A stretch of 64,000 nt of DNA, from assembly GCF_017798165.1 (NCBI RefSeq), contig NZ_CP059068.1:4836001-4900000 (forward strand). The letters are read 5' to 3'. Under the pieces are notes generated by a model. The model ran no database searches, was not told the origin of the DNA, and was given only the letters and a program-made list of their open reading frames with translations. Both the position numbers and the translations under genes were made by a program. How positions within the stretch are numbered: the first letter of the stretch is position 1; each line of letters opens with the position of its first letter. Below are positions 7,218-19,833 of the stretch, one piece after another. The DNA is from Rhodoferax sp. AJA081-3 (GTDB taxonomy: Bacteria > Pseudomonadota > Gammaproteobacteria > Burkholderiales > Burkholderiaceae_C).

Positions 7218-10200
7218 ACCACACCCTTCACCAACGGCAGGATTTTCAGTGATTCGATGCCGCGGTCATCGACGATCTTCACCGCGGCTTTGCCGTGCTT
7301 GCTGGCCTCGAAGGGCAGCGACACGGTGCCGTGGAACTGGTCGAGCAGAGACTCGTCCAGCTCTGCGCGGATGGTCTTTTTCAGCTTCTTCCAGCCCTCG
7401 TCCTTGCCGGCCATGGGGAAGAACACCTGATGCGGGAACAGGCTGCGGCCATCGTAGTCGGTGTCCAGGCTCCACATGGCGATCTTGCCCTTGCCGCCCG
7501 AGATCAGCTCGCCCTTGGCGGTGTCGAAGTAGTCGAAGCCGTTGACCTCCACCTGCCACAGGCCGTCGGCCGTCTGCGTCAGCGCCACGTCGGGCTGACC
7601 CATCAGCCAGAAACTCTGGTTGCTGCTGCGGCCCTTCTTCAGATCCTCTGTCAGCAGGTCGGTGTTCATCTGCGCCTTTAGTAGCGTTACACCGGCCCAG
7701 CGGGTTTCGTCAATATCCTTGGCGGCTTCGGGATCGAAGGTGAAAGCGCAGAAGACGACGAACTTTGCCTTAGGTCGAAGTGCTTCCGCCTCGTTAAGTG
7801 CGTGCTCCACCTGACGCTGCTCCAGCGCACCATGCTCGGGGCCGAAGCTCACCACCACCCGCTCGCCCGTATCGGCCAGCGTGCCAGTGGCATGCAGGCA
7901 GATGGTGCCGGCCATCACATCGAGTTCCGCAAACTCCAGCTTCTGGCCGCCCTTGCCGCGGATGCCGGTTTTCAGCAGTTCATCGCGCCACTGCTGTTGG
8001 CGGTTGCTTTCGCCGCTGCGGGCGATGCTGGTCTGGTAGGCCTGGTCTTCGGTGGGGGTTGCCGATGCGCCGCCCTCGGCGGCCTCCAGGCTCAGCACGG
8101 TCGGGAAGGGCACGGCCTCGACCGTGAACGGGCCGGTGATGCGCAGCTTGGTCTTGCTCTTATCGGGCTGGTCGTACAGCGTCTCATTCTCTGCGCTGGC
8201 GGCAATGGAGCGGTCCATCTCCGTCTGCATGCGCTGGCGGGCGGCATGAAATGCGTCGAAAGGTTCGCGCAGCGCGGGCGGCCAACCCGGGGGCAGCTCA
8301 CCCTCGCCGCCCGGGAACGGCATCTCCCACTCGTGCAGCGCCACGCTGTTCGCGCCGAGCTTGAGCTTCTGTCCCTTGCGCACACCTTCGGTCACGGTCA
8401 GGTGATCCAGTGGCGTGTGTTTCGCGAATGCAGCGTTCAATGTCGCTAGTGCGTCTTCAATGGCAGGGTGCTGTCGCTCGTAGATCGCGTCGATGTCCGC
8501 GTTGTTGGCGATCGACTTCAACATGACGTGCGGCACCGTCTTGTAGATGAAGCCGCCCTTCAATCCCTCGTGCGGGTAGGCCAATTCGAAGTAGTCGTAG
8601 CTGGCGGTCATCAGGCGCTGCTTGGCCAGCGTGAGCGCGACGCGGGAGGTATCGCAGGTGATCCAGCGGCGGCCCCATTTCTCTGCTACAGATGCTGTTG
8701 AACCAGATCCGCACGTTGGGTCGAGCACCAAATCGCCCGGATCGGTAGTCATCAGCATGCACCGCTCGATGACTCGCGCAGCGGTTTGCACGACGTATGC
8801 CTTGTCCTCGGATCTACTTGAGAAGCGAACATCTGTCCAGAAGTTGGAGATGGGGCGTACCGGGAAGTCGTCGAGAAATCTGACGTAGCTAAGCATTCGC
8901 CCTCGGAGCTCAATGCGAGCTGCGCGAATGAGACGCTCGAAGCCGACTACGCCCGTCTTCCAATAGCCAGACAACGGCACAAAATCGGTACCTTGGAAGG
9001 GCACTGGAAAGCTTCCTGGCGGGCGCTGGGAAACGATGTTGTCTTGTCGGTAGCGAACTGCGTCTGCAGGTAGGGCTATTGAGCCCTCCAACTCTTCAGC
9101 AGTCATCAGTCGGCGACGGAAGTCCGGCAACTCCAAGCGGCTGTATTCGGAGAAACCTGCATCCTCATCGTCCTTCACTAACCACAGCTTTCGATACTTA
9201 AGCTGACTCTTCGACTTTGCGTACCACACCAGATAGTCACAGACGTTAGGCAGGGTATCTGCCTCTTGTGCACTGGTCTTAACCACTGTCACGACGCTAA
9301 CGAAGTTCTCCTCGCCGAAGACCTCCTGAAGCAGGCTTCGGATGAGGTGAAGGTTTTCTTCTGAGATTTGAACAAAGACGCTACCGCTTTCACTGAGCAG
9401 CTCTCGCGCGACCAACAACCGGTCTCGTAAGTAAGTGAGGTAGGAGTGGATGCCCAACTCCCATGTGTCCCGGAACGCCTTGATCATTTCGGGCTCTTGG
9501 GTCAGATCGGCATCGCTCTTGTCCTTGACGTCGCGCTTGCCCACGAACGGCTGGAAGTTACTGCCGTACTTGATGCCATAAGGCGGGTCGATGTAGACCA
9601 TCTGCACCTGCCCGGCCATACCTTCCTTCACCAGCAGGCTGTTCATCACCTGCAGGCTGTCACCGCTGACCAAGCGGTTGGCCCAGCCCTTGTCGTGGCG
9701 GTAGAAGTCCACCGCGTCGCGCAGTGGCAGGTTCTCGAACGGCGCTTCGAACAGACTAGCCTGGCGCAGCTTGGCCTCATTTGCAGGCTTCGCGTTCTTC
9801 TCGCCAGGGCCGCCCTTGCGCACTGCCGACAGGATGCTCATCGGGTCGATGCGCTCGTGCACGTGCAGGCTGACGGTGTCCACCTCGAAGCTTGTGCGCT
9901 CAGCCTTGCCCGCCCATTGCAAGTAGGGTGCTCCACGGCGCTGTATCTGCTCCAGCACGGCCTTCATCACTGCGGGGTCGTTTGAATCCAGTGCGTCGGC
10001 AACCTGGTTCTCTAGCTCTGACCGGCTGGAGTCAAAGTTCAGCACCGGGTCCAGGTGAGGGTTGTAGACCCATTCCTTCTTCGGTTGCTGCGGGTCGCTA
10101 GCCTCGTTGACCAGACCTACCTCCGGGTTGTTCTTGCGCTTATCCGTATGTCGATAGCTTAAAACCTGGGCGGAATCATCGGCCGACTGGGCCGTGGGCT

Positions 10201-10534
10201 TTCGTTTGGCCGTTGGGCTGCCTGCGGCCTTTTTGGGCTTCGCTTCTGTGAGTTCCGAAGGTGCGCTGGTGCCGAGTTCAAACGCACCAGCGTCCGGCGC
10301 GGACACTGCCGTACGGAAAGTGGAGCCACCACGCCCCTTGCCACGCGATACGAGGCCGGTTTCTAGTAAGCGATTGCGCGTGTCCTGAAATGCCGCGTCG
10401 TTGGCGGGCAGGCCTATAGCCTGCATTGCGTTAATCCACCGTTGCGCCAATGTGCTGTTGCCTACGGCGCTACCGTCCAGGGGCAACTGGTCAATCAATA
10501 GTTGTTCTGACGGGTCGAGATCTACTTGCGCCAT
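7214..10534 (-). CDS. type III-like adenine DNA methyltransferase (Mod)
   Basis: A 1106-residue site-specific methyltransferase. The catalytic motif DPPYG starts at residue 316 and the SAM-binding motif DPTCGSGS at residue 605. Catalysis before SAM binding is the beta-class N6-adenine order used by type III Mod proteins. The segment between them (about residues 390-590) should hold the target recognition domain. An N-terminal extension of some 150 residues contains a helix-turn-helix-like part and a Lys/Ala-rich linker; a long C-terminal half (residues 640-1106) contains a region of the type seen in large Mod proteins. GGAGG lies 6 bases before the ATG at 10534. With Res truncated, it probably acts as a lone methyltransferase. 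Confidence 0.92.
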   Translation of the reverse strand: MAQVDLDPSEQLLIDQLPLDGSAVGNSTLAQRWINAMQAIGLPANDAAFQDTRNRLLETGLVSRGKGRGGSTFRTAVSAPDAGAFELGTSAPSELTEAKPKKAAGSPTAKRKPTAQSADDSAQVLSYRHTDKRKNNPEVGLVNEASDPQQPKKEWVYNPHLDPVLNFDSSRSELENQVADALDSNDPAVMKAVLEQIQRRGAPYLQWAGKAERTSFEVDTVSLHVHERIDPMSILSAVRKGGPGEKNAKPANEAKLRQASLFEAPFENLPLRDAVDFYRHDKGWANRLVSGDSLQVMNSLLVKEGMAGQVQMVYIDPPYGIKYGSNFQPFVGKRDVKDKSDADLTQEPEMIKAFRDTWELGIHSYLTYLRDRLLVARELLSESGSVFVQISEENLHLIRSLLQEVFGEENFVSVVTVVKTSAQEADTLPNVCDYLVWYAKSKSQLKYRKLWLVKDDEDAGFSEYSRLELPDFRRRLMTAEELEGSIALPADAVRYRQDNIVSQRPPGSFPVPFQGTDFVPLSGYWKTGVVGFERLIRAARIELRGRMLSYVRFLDDFPVRPISNFWTDVRFSSRSEDKAYVVQTAARVIERCMLMTTDPGDLVLDPTCGSGSTASVAEKWGRRWITCDTSRVALTLAKQRLMTASYDYFELAYPHEGLKGGFIYKTVPHVMLKSIANNADIDAIYERQHPAIEDALATLNAAFAKHTPLDHLTVTEGVRKGQKLKLGANSVALHEWEMPFPGGEGELPPGWPPALREPFDAFHAARQRMQTEMDRSIAASAENETLYDQPDKSKTKLRITGPFTVEAVPFPTVLSLEAAEGGASATPTEDQAYQTSIARSGESNRQQQWRDELLKTGIRGKGGQKLEFAELDVMAGTICLHATGTLADTGERVVVSFGPEHGALEQRQVEHALNEAEALRPKAKFVVFCAFTFDPEAAKDIDETRWAGVTLLKAQMNTDLLTEDLKKGRSSNQSFWLMGQPDVALTQTADGLWQVEVNGFDYFDTAKGELISGGKGKIAMWSLDTDYDGRSLFPHQVFFPMAGKDEGWKKLKKTIRAELDESLLDQFHGTVSLPFEASKHGKAAVKIVDDRGIESLKILPLVKGVV

Positions 10535-10621
10535 TGGGCCTCCACTGGACGAATTTCTTGTTTCTATCTGAAGGTTACCAGCGAAACGTTGGAATTACCG
10601 CCTTGAGTGACGAAGTAAACC

Positions 10622-10650
10622 AAAAATGAAAACGCCCGCAAATGCGGGCG
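10622..10650 (-). terminator. intrinsic terminator of argG
   Basis: On the minus strand a 7-bp stem CGCCCGC/GCGGGCG with a 4-base loop is followed by a T-rich run (TTTTCATTTTT). It lies 28 bases after the argG stop codon. Confidence 0.85.
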
Positions 10651-10677
10651 GTTTGAACGGCATTGGAGTTTTTGGAA

Positions 10678-12062
<1,385 letters not shown>

Positions 12063-12076
12063 GAATGACGGTGGGT

Positions 12077-12400
12077 TCAGCCGAAATGGCAGATGTAGTG
12101 GTATGCCTCTGTCACACGAATGTCGAACTTGGCATTGCCCGGCACGCTGAATTGCTCGCCCGCGCTGCTCTTGACCCACGCATCGGTACCGGCCAGTTTG
12201 TATTCGCAGCTGCCGGCCACACATTCCATGATCTCGGGTGCGCCGGTGTTAAAGGTCAGGGTGGACGGCAGGATCACGCCGACCGACTTCTTGGTGCCGT
12301 CTGCAAAGGTGATGCCGTGGCTGACGCACTTGCCATCAAAGTACACATTGGCCTGGGTGGTGACGGTCACATTGGGGATCTGGGTGGTAGGCGTGGTCAT
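12077..12400 (-). CDS. ppnP: pyrimidine/purine nucleoside phosphorylase
   Basis: A 107-residue single-domain cupin of the PpnP (YaiE) family. Conserved features are ANVYFDGKCVSHGITFADGTKKSVGVILP, then EIMECVAGSCEYKLAG, then GEQFSVPGNAKFDIRV near the end. The family splits nucleosides into base and pentose-1-phosphate with broad specificity. The ATG at 12400 gives the usual family length; an upstream GTG would add 15 residues and neither has a strong ribosome binding site. It lies alone downstream of nothing obvious, on the same strand as argG. Confidence 0.93.
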   Translation of the reverse strand: MTTPTTQIPNVTVTTQANVYFDGKCVSHGITFADGTKKSVGVILPSTLTFNTGAPEIMECVAGSCEYKLAGTDAWVKSSAGEQFSVPGNAKFDIRVTEAYHYICHFG

Positions 12401-12530
12401 GATCGTGGTGCTTGCTGCGGTCTGAGAGAAGAGGAGGTGGCGCACACATCACAGAAGCAAGTGCGCGCCAAGCGGGTCAGCCTGCGATTTTAGGCCATGG
12501 CCATGCAGCGCCCGGCTTGGCCCGTTGTGG

Positions 12531-12851
12531 TTAGGCCGGTGTAGCCAGCTTCAGGCCCACCACGCCCGCCACGATCAGTGCCAGGCTGACAATGCGCCCC
12601 GCGTTGGCCGCGTCACCCAGCAGCACCATGCCCAATATGGCCGTGCCCACCGCGCCAATGCCCACCCACACCGCGTAGGCGGTGCCCACCGGCAGCGTCT
12701 TCATGGCAATGCCCAGCAGCACCACGCTAATCACCATGGCCAGCACGGTGCCGACGGATGGCCACAGGCGGGTAAAACCGTCGGTGTATTTCAGGCCAAT
12801 GGCCCAGCCCACCTCAAACAGGCCGGCAACGACCAGAATGAGCCAGTTCAT
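12531..12851 (-). CDS. gdx: SMR-family guanidinium/quaternary ammonium exporter (SugE/Gdx type)
   Basis: A 106-residue protein with four membrane helices. [32 protein letters not shown] contains the essential membrane Glu of helix 1 and matches the SugE/Gdx branch rather than Emr[21 protein letters not shown] is the typical helix 3. Gdx proteins export guanidinium in exchange for protons as dual-topology dimers. The start overlaps the stop of the ArsC-like gene (ATGA), so the two are coupled. No guanidine riboswitch can lie directly upstream because that space is coding. Confidence 0.9.
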   Translation of the reverse strand: MNWLILVVAGLFEVGWAIGLKYTDGFTRLWPSVGTVLAMVISVVLLGIAMKTLPVGTAYAVWVGIGAVGTAILGMVLLGDAANAGRIVSLALIVAGVVGLKLATPA

Positions 12852-13198
12852 GGAAGCCTCGCGGCAAAGGCCTCGGGCTTGAAGCCCACGGTGACGGTGC
12901 CGTCTGCCCACTCCACCACCGGGCGTTTGACCACACTGGGCGCACCCAGCACCACAGCGCGTGCGCTGGCAGCGTCCACCACCGATGCCTTGGTGGCATC
13001 GTCCAGCCCGCGCCACGCGGTGCCCTTGCGGTTGACCACCGTTTCCCAGCCCACAGTCTTGAGCCAGTTATCGAGCTGGGCTTCAGGTACGCCCTGTTTT
13101 TTGAAATCGTGGAACGTGTAGTCCACGCCGTGGTCCGTCAGCCAGGTGCGGGCTTTTTGGACGGTGTCGCAATTGGGGATGCCGTAGAGGGTAATCAT
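12848..13198 (-). CDS. ArsC/Spx/YffB-family protein
   Basis: A 116-residue thioredoxin-fold protein. The N-terminus [20 protein letters not shown] holds the active-site cysteine, without a second cysteine two residues on; this is the YffB/ArsC arrangement. [14 protein letters not shown] and VVKRPVVEW(A) are the other family marks. Relatives include arsenate reductase, but the arsenate-binding arginines are not all evident, so a glutathione-dependent thiol reductase or an Spx-like role is equally possible. ATG 13198 fits the family N-terminus; 13207 would add three residues. It is coupled to gdx. Confidence 0.85.
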   Translation of the reverse strand: MITLYGIPNCDTVQKARTWLTDHGVDYTFHDFKKQGVPEAQLDNWLKTVGWETVVNRKGTAWRGLDDATKASVVDAASARAVVLGAPSVVKRPVVEWADGTVTVGFKPEAFAARLP

Positions 13199-13269
13199 GG
13201 GGGGCATTTTGCCCTGCCCGGCGCCGCCTTACCTAGAATGCCCGTTCACCTTACAAGGGAGATAAGACC

Positions 13270-14646
13270 ATGCCCCAGCACGGAACAACGGCTACCGCCG
13301 CTACCGACTACTTAGAAACCCGCCGCCACGAGCTGCGCAAGATGCGCATGCTGATGGTGGATGGCAACCTGACCACCAACCTGCGCAGCACCGAGGCCGG
13401 CATCAGCGCCCGCGCCCACCACGGTGGCTACTGGGGCTTTTCGGCCTTGCCCGGTGCTGCAAGCCAAGACCAAGTGGCTAAGGTTGTGCAGCAGGCGCGC
13501 AGCAATGCACAGGCCATGGGCCGCTTCGGCACCCGCTCTACTCTGGCGCTGCCCGGTGAGAGTTATGTGGGTCAGCACAGTTTCAAAGGCAAAGCGGAGC
13601 TGACCGCCGCCGAATGCAACGAGCGCCTGCAGGCTCTGCACAGCTTCTGCAAGCAGCGTTACCCCGATGTGCGCAGCACCCGTTTTCTGCTGTCCGACGA
13701 GCACCACAGCAAGTGGCTGACCACCAGCCGCGGGGGTGATTCGTTGTCCAGCATCCAGCGTGGGTTGTGTTACGTCACGTTGATGTCCAACGCCGACGAT
13801 GGCAGCCCGATCGAACTGAGCCACCCCATTTCGTGGAAGGGCAGCGCCGCCGATGGCGATTTGTCACCCGAGCAGCTGGCCCCGCAGATTGACGCGCTCT
13901 ACCAACACCTGCAGGCCAAGCGCCACGCCGTTCCCGCCCGGGGCGGCATGCAGACGGTAGTGCTGGCACCCGCACTGGCTGGCATGCTCGCGCACGAGGC
14001 CATGGGCCACCCCTGCGAGGGCGACATTGTGCTGGGCGGTGCCGTCACCGCCGGCCTGGTCGGCCAGCGTGTAGCCAGCGATCTGGTCAGCATGGTCGAC
14101 ATCGCCCATACCTGGCAGGGCCAGGAGGCGCTGATGCCGGTGTATGTGGACGACGAAGGCACACCCGCACGCGACGCAGTGCTGATCGACAAAGGCATAT
14201 TGAGCGGCTTCATGCACAGCCGCGAAACGGCCGAGCGCCTGGGCCAGGCCCCCACTGGCAGCGCCCGCGCCTATGCGCCGGGTGACGAGCCGCTGGTGCG
14301 CATGCGCAACACGGTCATCCTGCCCGGCACATCCAAGCTGCAGGACATGATTGCCGGTGTAGAAGACGGCTACCTGCTGGCCAAGACCGGCAACGGCCAG
14401 GCCGATAGCACCACCGAATTCATGTTCAGCGTGACGCTGGCCTATGAAATCAAGAACGGCAAGCTCGGCTCCGCCATCCGCGACACCACGGTGTCCGGCT
14501 CTGCCATCAAGGTGCTGCAAAGTGTGGACGCCGTGTCGGACGATATGCATTGGGAGGGTGGTGGCTACTGCGGCAAGAAGCAGGTGATGGTCGTAGCCAT
14601 GGGCGGCCCCGCGTTGCGGACGCGCGCGCACCTGGGTGGCCAATAA
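13270..14646 (+). CDS. tldD: TldD-like metalloprotease subunit
   Basis: A 458-residue protein of the TldD/PmbA superfamily. The zinc site HEAMGH is at residues 242-247, as in TldD, which carries the catalytic metal. The glycine-rich end GGGYCGKKQVMVVAMGGPALR is typical. Together with PmbA (TldE) it forms a dimeric protease that degrades unfolded peptides and takes part in processing of peptides such as microcin B17 or CcdA. AAGGGAG is 9 bases before the ATG. The N-terminal portion differs somewhat from classical TldD, so it may be a paralogue of the main cellular copy. It is cotranscribed with the next gene (26-base gap). Confidence 0.85.
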   Translation: MPQHGTTATAATDYLETRRHELRKMRMLMVDGNLTTNLRSTEAGISARAHHGGYWGFSALPGAASQDQVAKVVQQARSNAQAMGRFGTRSTLALPGESYVGQHSFKGKAELTAAECNERLQALHSFCKQRYPDVRSTRFLLSDEHHSKWLTTSRGGDSLSSIQRGLCYVTLMSNADDGSPIELSHPISWKGSAADGDLSPEQLAPQIDALYQHLQAKRHAVPARGGMQTVVLAPALAGMLAHEAMGHPCEGDIVLGGAVTAGLVGQRVASDLVSMVDIAHTWQGQEALMPVYVDDEGTPARDAVLIDKGILSGFMHSRETAERLGQAPTGSARAYAPGDEPLVRMRNTVILPGTSKLQDMIAGVEDGYLLAKTGNGQADSTTEFMFSVTLAYEIKNGKLGSAIRDTTVSGSAIKVLQSVDAVSDDMHWEGGGYCGKKQVMVVAMGGPALRTRAHLGGQ

Positions 14647-14672
14647 ACACCGTTCACACAAAAGAAGCAAAC

Positions 14673-17013
<2,341 letters not shown>

Positions 17014-17044
17014 GTGGTCTTCTGCAGGCGCACACGCGGCGTTG

Positions 17045-17139
17045 GAGGATCAGGCGGATCGGGCGTTTTGCGCAGGTAAAGGAGGAGCCCGAAGGGCGGG
17101 GGACACGGAGCAAAACGTCCGGTTCGCCTGATCCTGAGG
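17045..17139. repeat. family B intergenic repeat with imperfect 29-base inverted arms
   Basis: The arms AGGATCAGGCGGATCGGGCG (from about 17048) and its partner ending near 17135 pair imperfectly. They flank a central core, AGGTAAAGGAGGAGCCCG (from 17074) followed by GGGCGGGGGACACG, which forms a smaller hairpin. The same core is present, inverted, at 42029-42065. It may serve as a terminator or as a mobile REP-like element between pip and folC. Confidence 0.65.
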
Positions 17140-17179
17140 AGATGACGGATCAGCCCGGTGGGCGACAATCACCCCCGAT

Positions 17180-18490
17180 ATGCAAACTCCAACAACCCTA
17201 GAAGCCTGGCTAGCCCACTGCGAGCGCCTGCACCCCACCGCCATCGACATGGGCCTGGACCGCGTACGCACCGTTGCCCAGCGCATGAACATCCGCTTCG
17301 ACTGCCCCGTCATCACCGTGGCCGGCACCAACGGCAAAGGCTCCACCTGCGCCATGCTGGAATGCATTCTGGGTCAGGCCGGCTACCGCACCGGCGTCTT
17401 TACATCCCCCCACCTGGTCCACTTCGAGGAACGCCTGCGCCTCCAAGGCCAATCCGTGGATGCTACGAACCTGATAGCAGGCTTTGCAGCAGTGGAGGGG
17501 GCGAGAAGCCTAAATGGCGAAGTGGTTTCCCTCAGCTACTTCGAATTCTCGATGTTGGCCATCTTCGAAGTCATGATGCGCAGCAACCTGGATGTAGTGA
17601 TCCTGGAAGTAGGCCTGGGCGGCCGGCTGGATTCCACCAACATCATCGACGCCGATTGCGCCATCATTACCAGCATCGACCTGGACCACATGGAAATTTT
17701 GGGTCCGGACCGCGAAAGCATCGGCCGCGAGAAGGCCGGCATCATGCGCACCGGCCGCCCCGTCATCGTCAGCGACCCCGTGCCGCCGCAAAGCGTGCTG
17801 GACCATGCGCTGGAAATCGGTGCGAACCTGTGGCGCGTGGGGCAAGACTTCAACGTGTCGGGCGATAAACAGCAGTGGGGCTGGGCCGGGCGTGGGCGCC
17901 GTTACAGCGGGCTGGCCTACCCGGCGCTGCGCGGCGCCAACCAGTTGGTCAACGCCGCCGGTGTGCTGGCCGCGCTGACCGCGCTGCGCGAACGCTTACC
18001 CGTCACCGCCCAGGCCGTGCGCAACGGCCTGGCCTTTGTGGAACTGCCAGGCCGCTTCCAGATCATCCCGGGCCAGCCCACGTTGGTGCTCGACGTGGCG
18101 CACAACCCGCACTCGGTGGCGGCGCTGGCGGCCAATCTGGACGCCATGGGCTACTTCCCGACCACCCATGCCGTGTTTGGCGCCATGGCCGACAAGGACC
18201 TGGCCAGCATGTTCACCAAGCTGCTGCCGCTGCTGGACCGCTGGTATTTCACCGATCTGCCGCTGCCCCGCGCCGCCAAAGGTGCCGACCTGATGGCGCA
18301 ATGGCAAGCCCTGAACACCCGCAAGGACGCCAAGGGCGCTGCCTTTGCCGACCCGATGGGGGCATTGCAGGCAGCCATCGCCGCCGCAGACCCCGCTGAT
18401 AGAATCGTCGTCTTTGGATCGTTCCACACCGTGGGCGGCGTGCTTGCAAACGGCGTGCCCCGGCTGCAGGCCAAACACCTGAATTCCTGA
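17180..18490 (+). CDS. folC: bifunctional dihydrofolate synthase/folylpolyglutamate synthase
   Basis: A 436-residue Mur-ligase-like enzyme that adds glutamate to dihydropteroate and to folates. The P-loop VAGTNGKGSTCAML is at about residues 48-61. Also present are TSPHLVHFEERL, EVGLGGRLDSTN, TSIDLDHMEILG and the C-terminal domain LDVAHNPHSVAAL. It heads a block folC - SPOR - cvpA - purF with gaps of 14-20 bases, an arrangement known from many proteobacteria. A stretch at 17462-17515 resembles a family A repeat and encodes about residues 95-112. Confidence 0.96.
   Translation: MQTPTTLEAWLAHCERLHPTAIDMGLDRVRTVAQRMNIRFDCPVITVAGTNGKGSTCAMLECILGQAGYRTGVFTSPHLVHFEERLRLQGQSVDATNLIAGFAAVEGARSLNGEVVSLSYFEFSMLAIFEVMMRSNLDVVILEVGLGGRLDSTNIIDADCAIITSIDLDHMEILGPDRESIGREKAGIMRTGRPVIVSDPVPPQSVLDHALEIGANLWRVGQDFNVSGDKQQWGWAGRGRRYSGLAYPALRGANQLVNAAGVLAALTALRERLPVTAQAVRNGLAFVELPGRFQIIPGQPTLVLDVAHNPHSVAALAANLDAMGYFPTTHAVFGAMADKDLASMFTKLLPLLDRWYFTDLPLPRAAKGADLMAQWQALNTRKDAKGAAFADPMGALQAAIAAADPADRIVVFGSFHTVGGVLANGVPRLQAKHLNS
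17462..17515 (+). repeat. family A repeat-like segment inside folC, copy 4
   Basis: The order of parts is the same as in copy 1: GCTACGAACCTGATAGC (small palindrome), GCTTTGC, and a tail GAGGGGGCGAGAAGCC. It is diverged, and is read through in frame as DATNLIAGFAAVEGARSLN. This copy has the opposite orientation to the other coding copies. Confidence 0.5.
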
Positions 18491-18504
18491 GAACACCCTC
18501 ATCC

Positions 18505-19311
18505 ATGGCATTTTTCAAATTCCGCAAGGGTGGTGACGAGCACGCCACCTCCGCACCCCCACCCGCCACCGAAAGCGTAGAGGCCATGCGCACACGCGCC
18601 CGCCACCGGTTGATCGGCGCGTCGGTGTTGGTGCTGGTAGGGGTCATTGGTTTTCCGCTGCTGTTTGACAGCCAGCCACGTCCCATATCGGTCGATATTC
18701 CCATCGAAATCCCGGACAAGAACACCGTCAAACCGCTGGGTACCGTGACCCAGGTCAAGCCAGCGACCGATATTGTGGTCGAGTCGGATGCGGGCAAGGA
18801 ACTTGTGGCCAAGCCTGCTGCGGTGGCATCTGCGGTGTCGGCCTCGCGCGCCTCGACGGGCACTGTGTCGGGCGCTGCGTCGGTACCCGCCAAACCCCCA
18901 ACCAAGCCCGAAACCAAACCGGCCGACAAACCAGTCGAGAAGCCTGCAGCCAAGCCAGCCGAAAAACCAGCCGACAAGCCGCCCGTGCGGTCTGACGATG
19001 GCGCCAAGGCACAGGCCCTGCTGGAAGGCAAAGACCTGACCCAAAAGCCCGCCGCGTCCGCAGCGGCCAGTGCTGCAGCGACCAGCCGTTTTATTGTGCA
19101 AGTGGGCGCATTCTCCGATGCAGTCAAGGCCCAGGAGGCGCGTGTCAAGCTCGAAAGAGCTGGCATGAAGACATACACGCAGGTTGTAAACCCGGCAGAA
19201 GGCAAACGCATCCGCGTCCGCGTGGGGCCGTTTGGATCCAAGGGTGACGCAGACAAGGTGGCCGACAAGATTCGCAAGCTGGACCTGCCTGCGTCCGTGC
19301 TGGAGCTGTAA
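18505..19311 (+). CDS. SPOR-domain cell envelope protein (DedD-like)
   Basis: A 268-residue protein with a short cytoplasmic N-terminus, one membrane helix (about residues 36-55, RLIGASVLVLVGVIGFPLLF), a long periplasmic linker rich in Pro, Lys and Ala (several PAEKPADKP-like units at residues 130-160) and a C-terminal SPOR domain (residues 190-268, FIVQVGAFSDAVKAQEARVKLERAG). SPOR domains bind denuded peptidoglycan at the septum, so a role in cell division like that of E. coli DedD is likely. It sits between folC and cvpA as dedD does in E. coli. Confidence 0.92.
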   Translation: MAFFKFRKGGDEHATSAPPPATESVEAMRTRARHRLIGASVLVLVGVIGFPLLFDSQPRPISVDIPIEIPDKNTVKPLGTVTQVKPATDIVVESDAGKELVAKPAAVASAVSASRASTGTVSGAASVPAKPPTKPETKPADKPVEKPAAKPAEKPADKPPVRSDDGAKAQALLEGKDLTQKPAASAAASAAATSRFIVQVGAFSDAVKAQEARVKLERAGMKTYTQVVNPAEGKRIRVRVGPFGSKGDADKVADKIRKLDLPASVLEL

Positions 19312-19331
19312 GAGCGCACGCTTTGGCCGCC

Positions 19332-19817
19332 ATGCCTGTGTTGGACTGGATTTTTGTGGCCGTGCTGGTGATCTCACTCGTGGTGGGCGCCTGGCGCGGC
19401 TTGGTGTACGAGCTGTTGTCGTTGACCAACTGGATAGTCGCCTTTGTGCTGGCCCAGTGGTTGGCACCGGACGTGGCGCACTATTTGCCGTTGGCCAACG
19501 CCACCGAGGTCGTGCGGTACGCGGCCGGGTTTGTCGTGGTATTTGTTGTGGCGCTGTTTGCTGGCGGCTTGGTGGCTTTTCTGGTGCGCAAGCTGGTGGC
19601 GGCCGTGGGTCTGCGCCCGGTGGACCGCGTGTTAGGCGCTGCATTCGGTTTGGTGCGCGGCGTCGTGGTGTTACTGGCCTTGACGGTTGTGGCCGGCATG
19701 ACGCCGGTGGTCAAGAGCCCGTGGTGGCAAGAGTCCACGGGTGCCGATGTTGCAGTCGTGGTCTTGAAAGGCCTGAAACCGGTGCTGCCTGAAGAGTTCG
19801 GAAAGTATTTACCTTAG
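19332..19817 (+). CDS. cvpA: CvpA-family membrane protein
   Basis: A 161-residue protein with four hydrophobic segments, beginning MPVLDWIFVAVLVISLVVGAWRGLVYELLSL, the typical CvpA N-terminus. The ATG at 19332 gives the standard family length of about 162 residues; a TTG nine bases earlier is the alternative. E. coli CvpA is needed for colicin V production and bile tolerance, and its basic function is not settled. It lies 16 bases before purF, as in E. coli. Confidence 0.92.
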   Translation: MPVLDWIFVAVLVISLVVGAWRGLVYELLSLTNWIVAFVLAQWLAPDVAHYLPLANATEVVRYAAGFVVVFVVALFAGGLVAFLVRKLVAAVGLRPVDRVLGAAFGLVRGVVVLLALTVVAGMTPVVKSPWWQESTGADVAVVVLKGLKPVLPEEFGKYLP

Positions 19818-19833
19818 AAATGAGAAACACACT

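Noticed and set aside
9446..9985. A 179-codon plus-strand frame opposite the methyltransferase gene
   Set aside because: It is antisense to a conserved coding region containing DPPY, and looks like the usual GC-rich mirror frame.
18890..18990. Short Pro/Lys/Ala-coding repeats looking like a tandem DNA repeat or CRISPR-like array
   Set aside because: They code the periplasmic linker of the SPOR protein; units are irregular and in frame. No CRISPR array was seen anywhere in the window.
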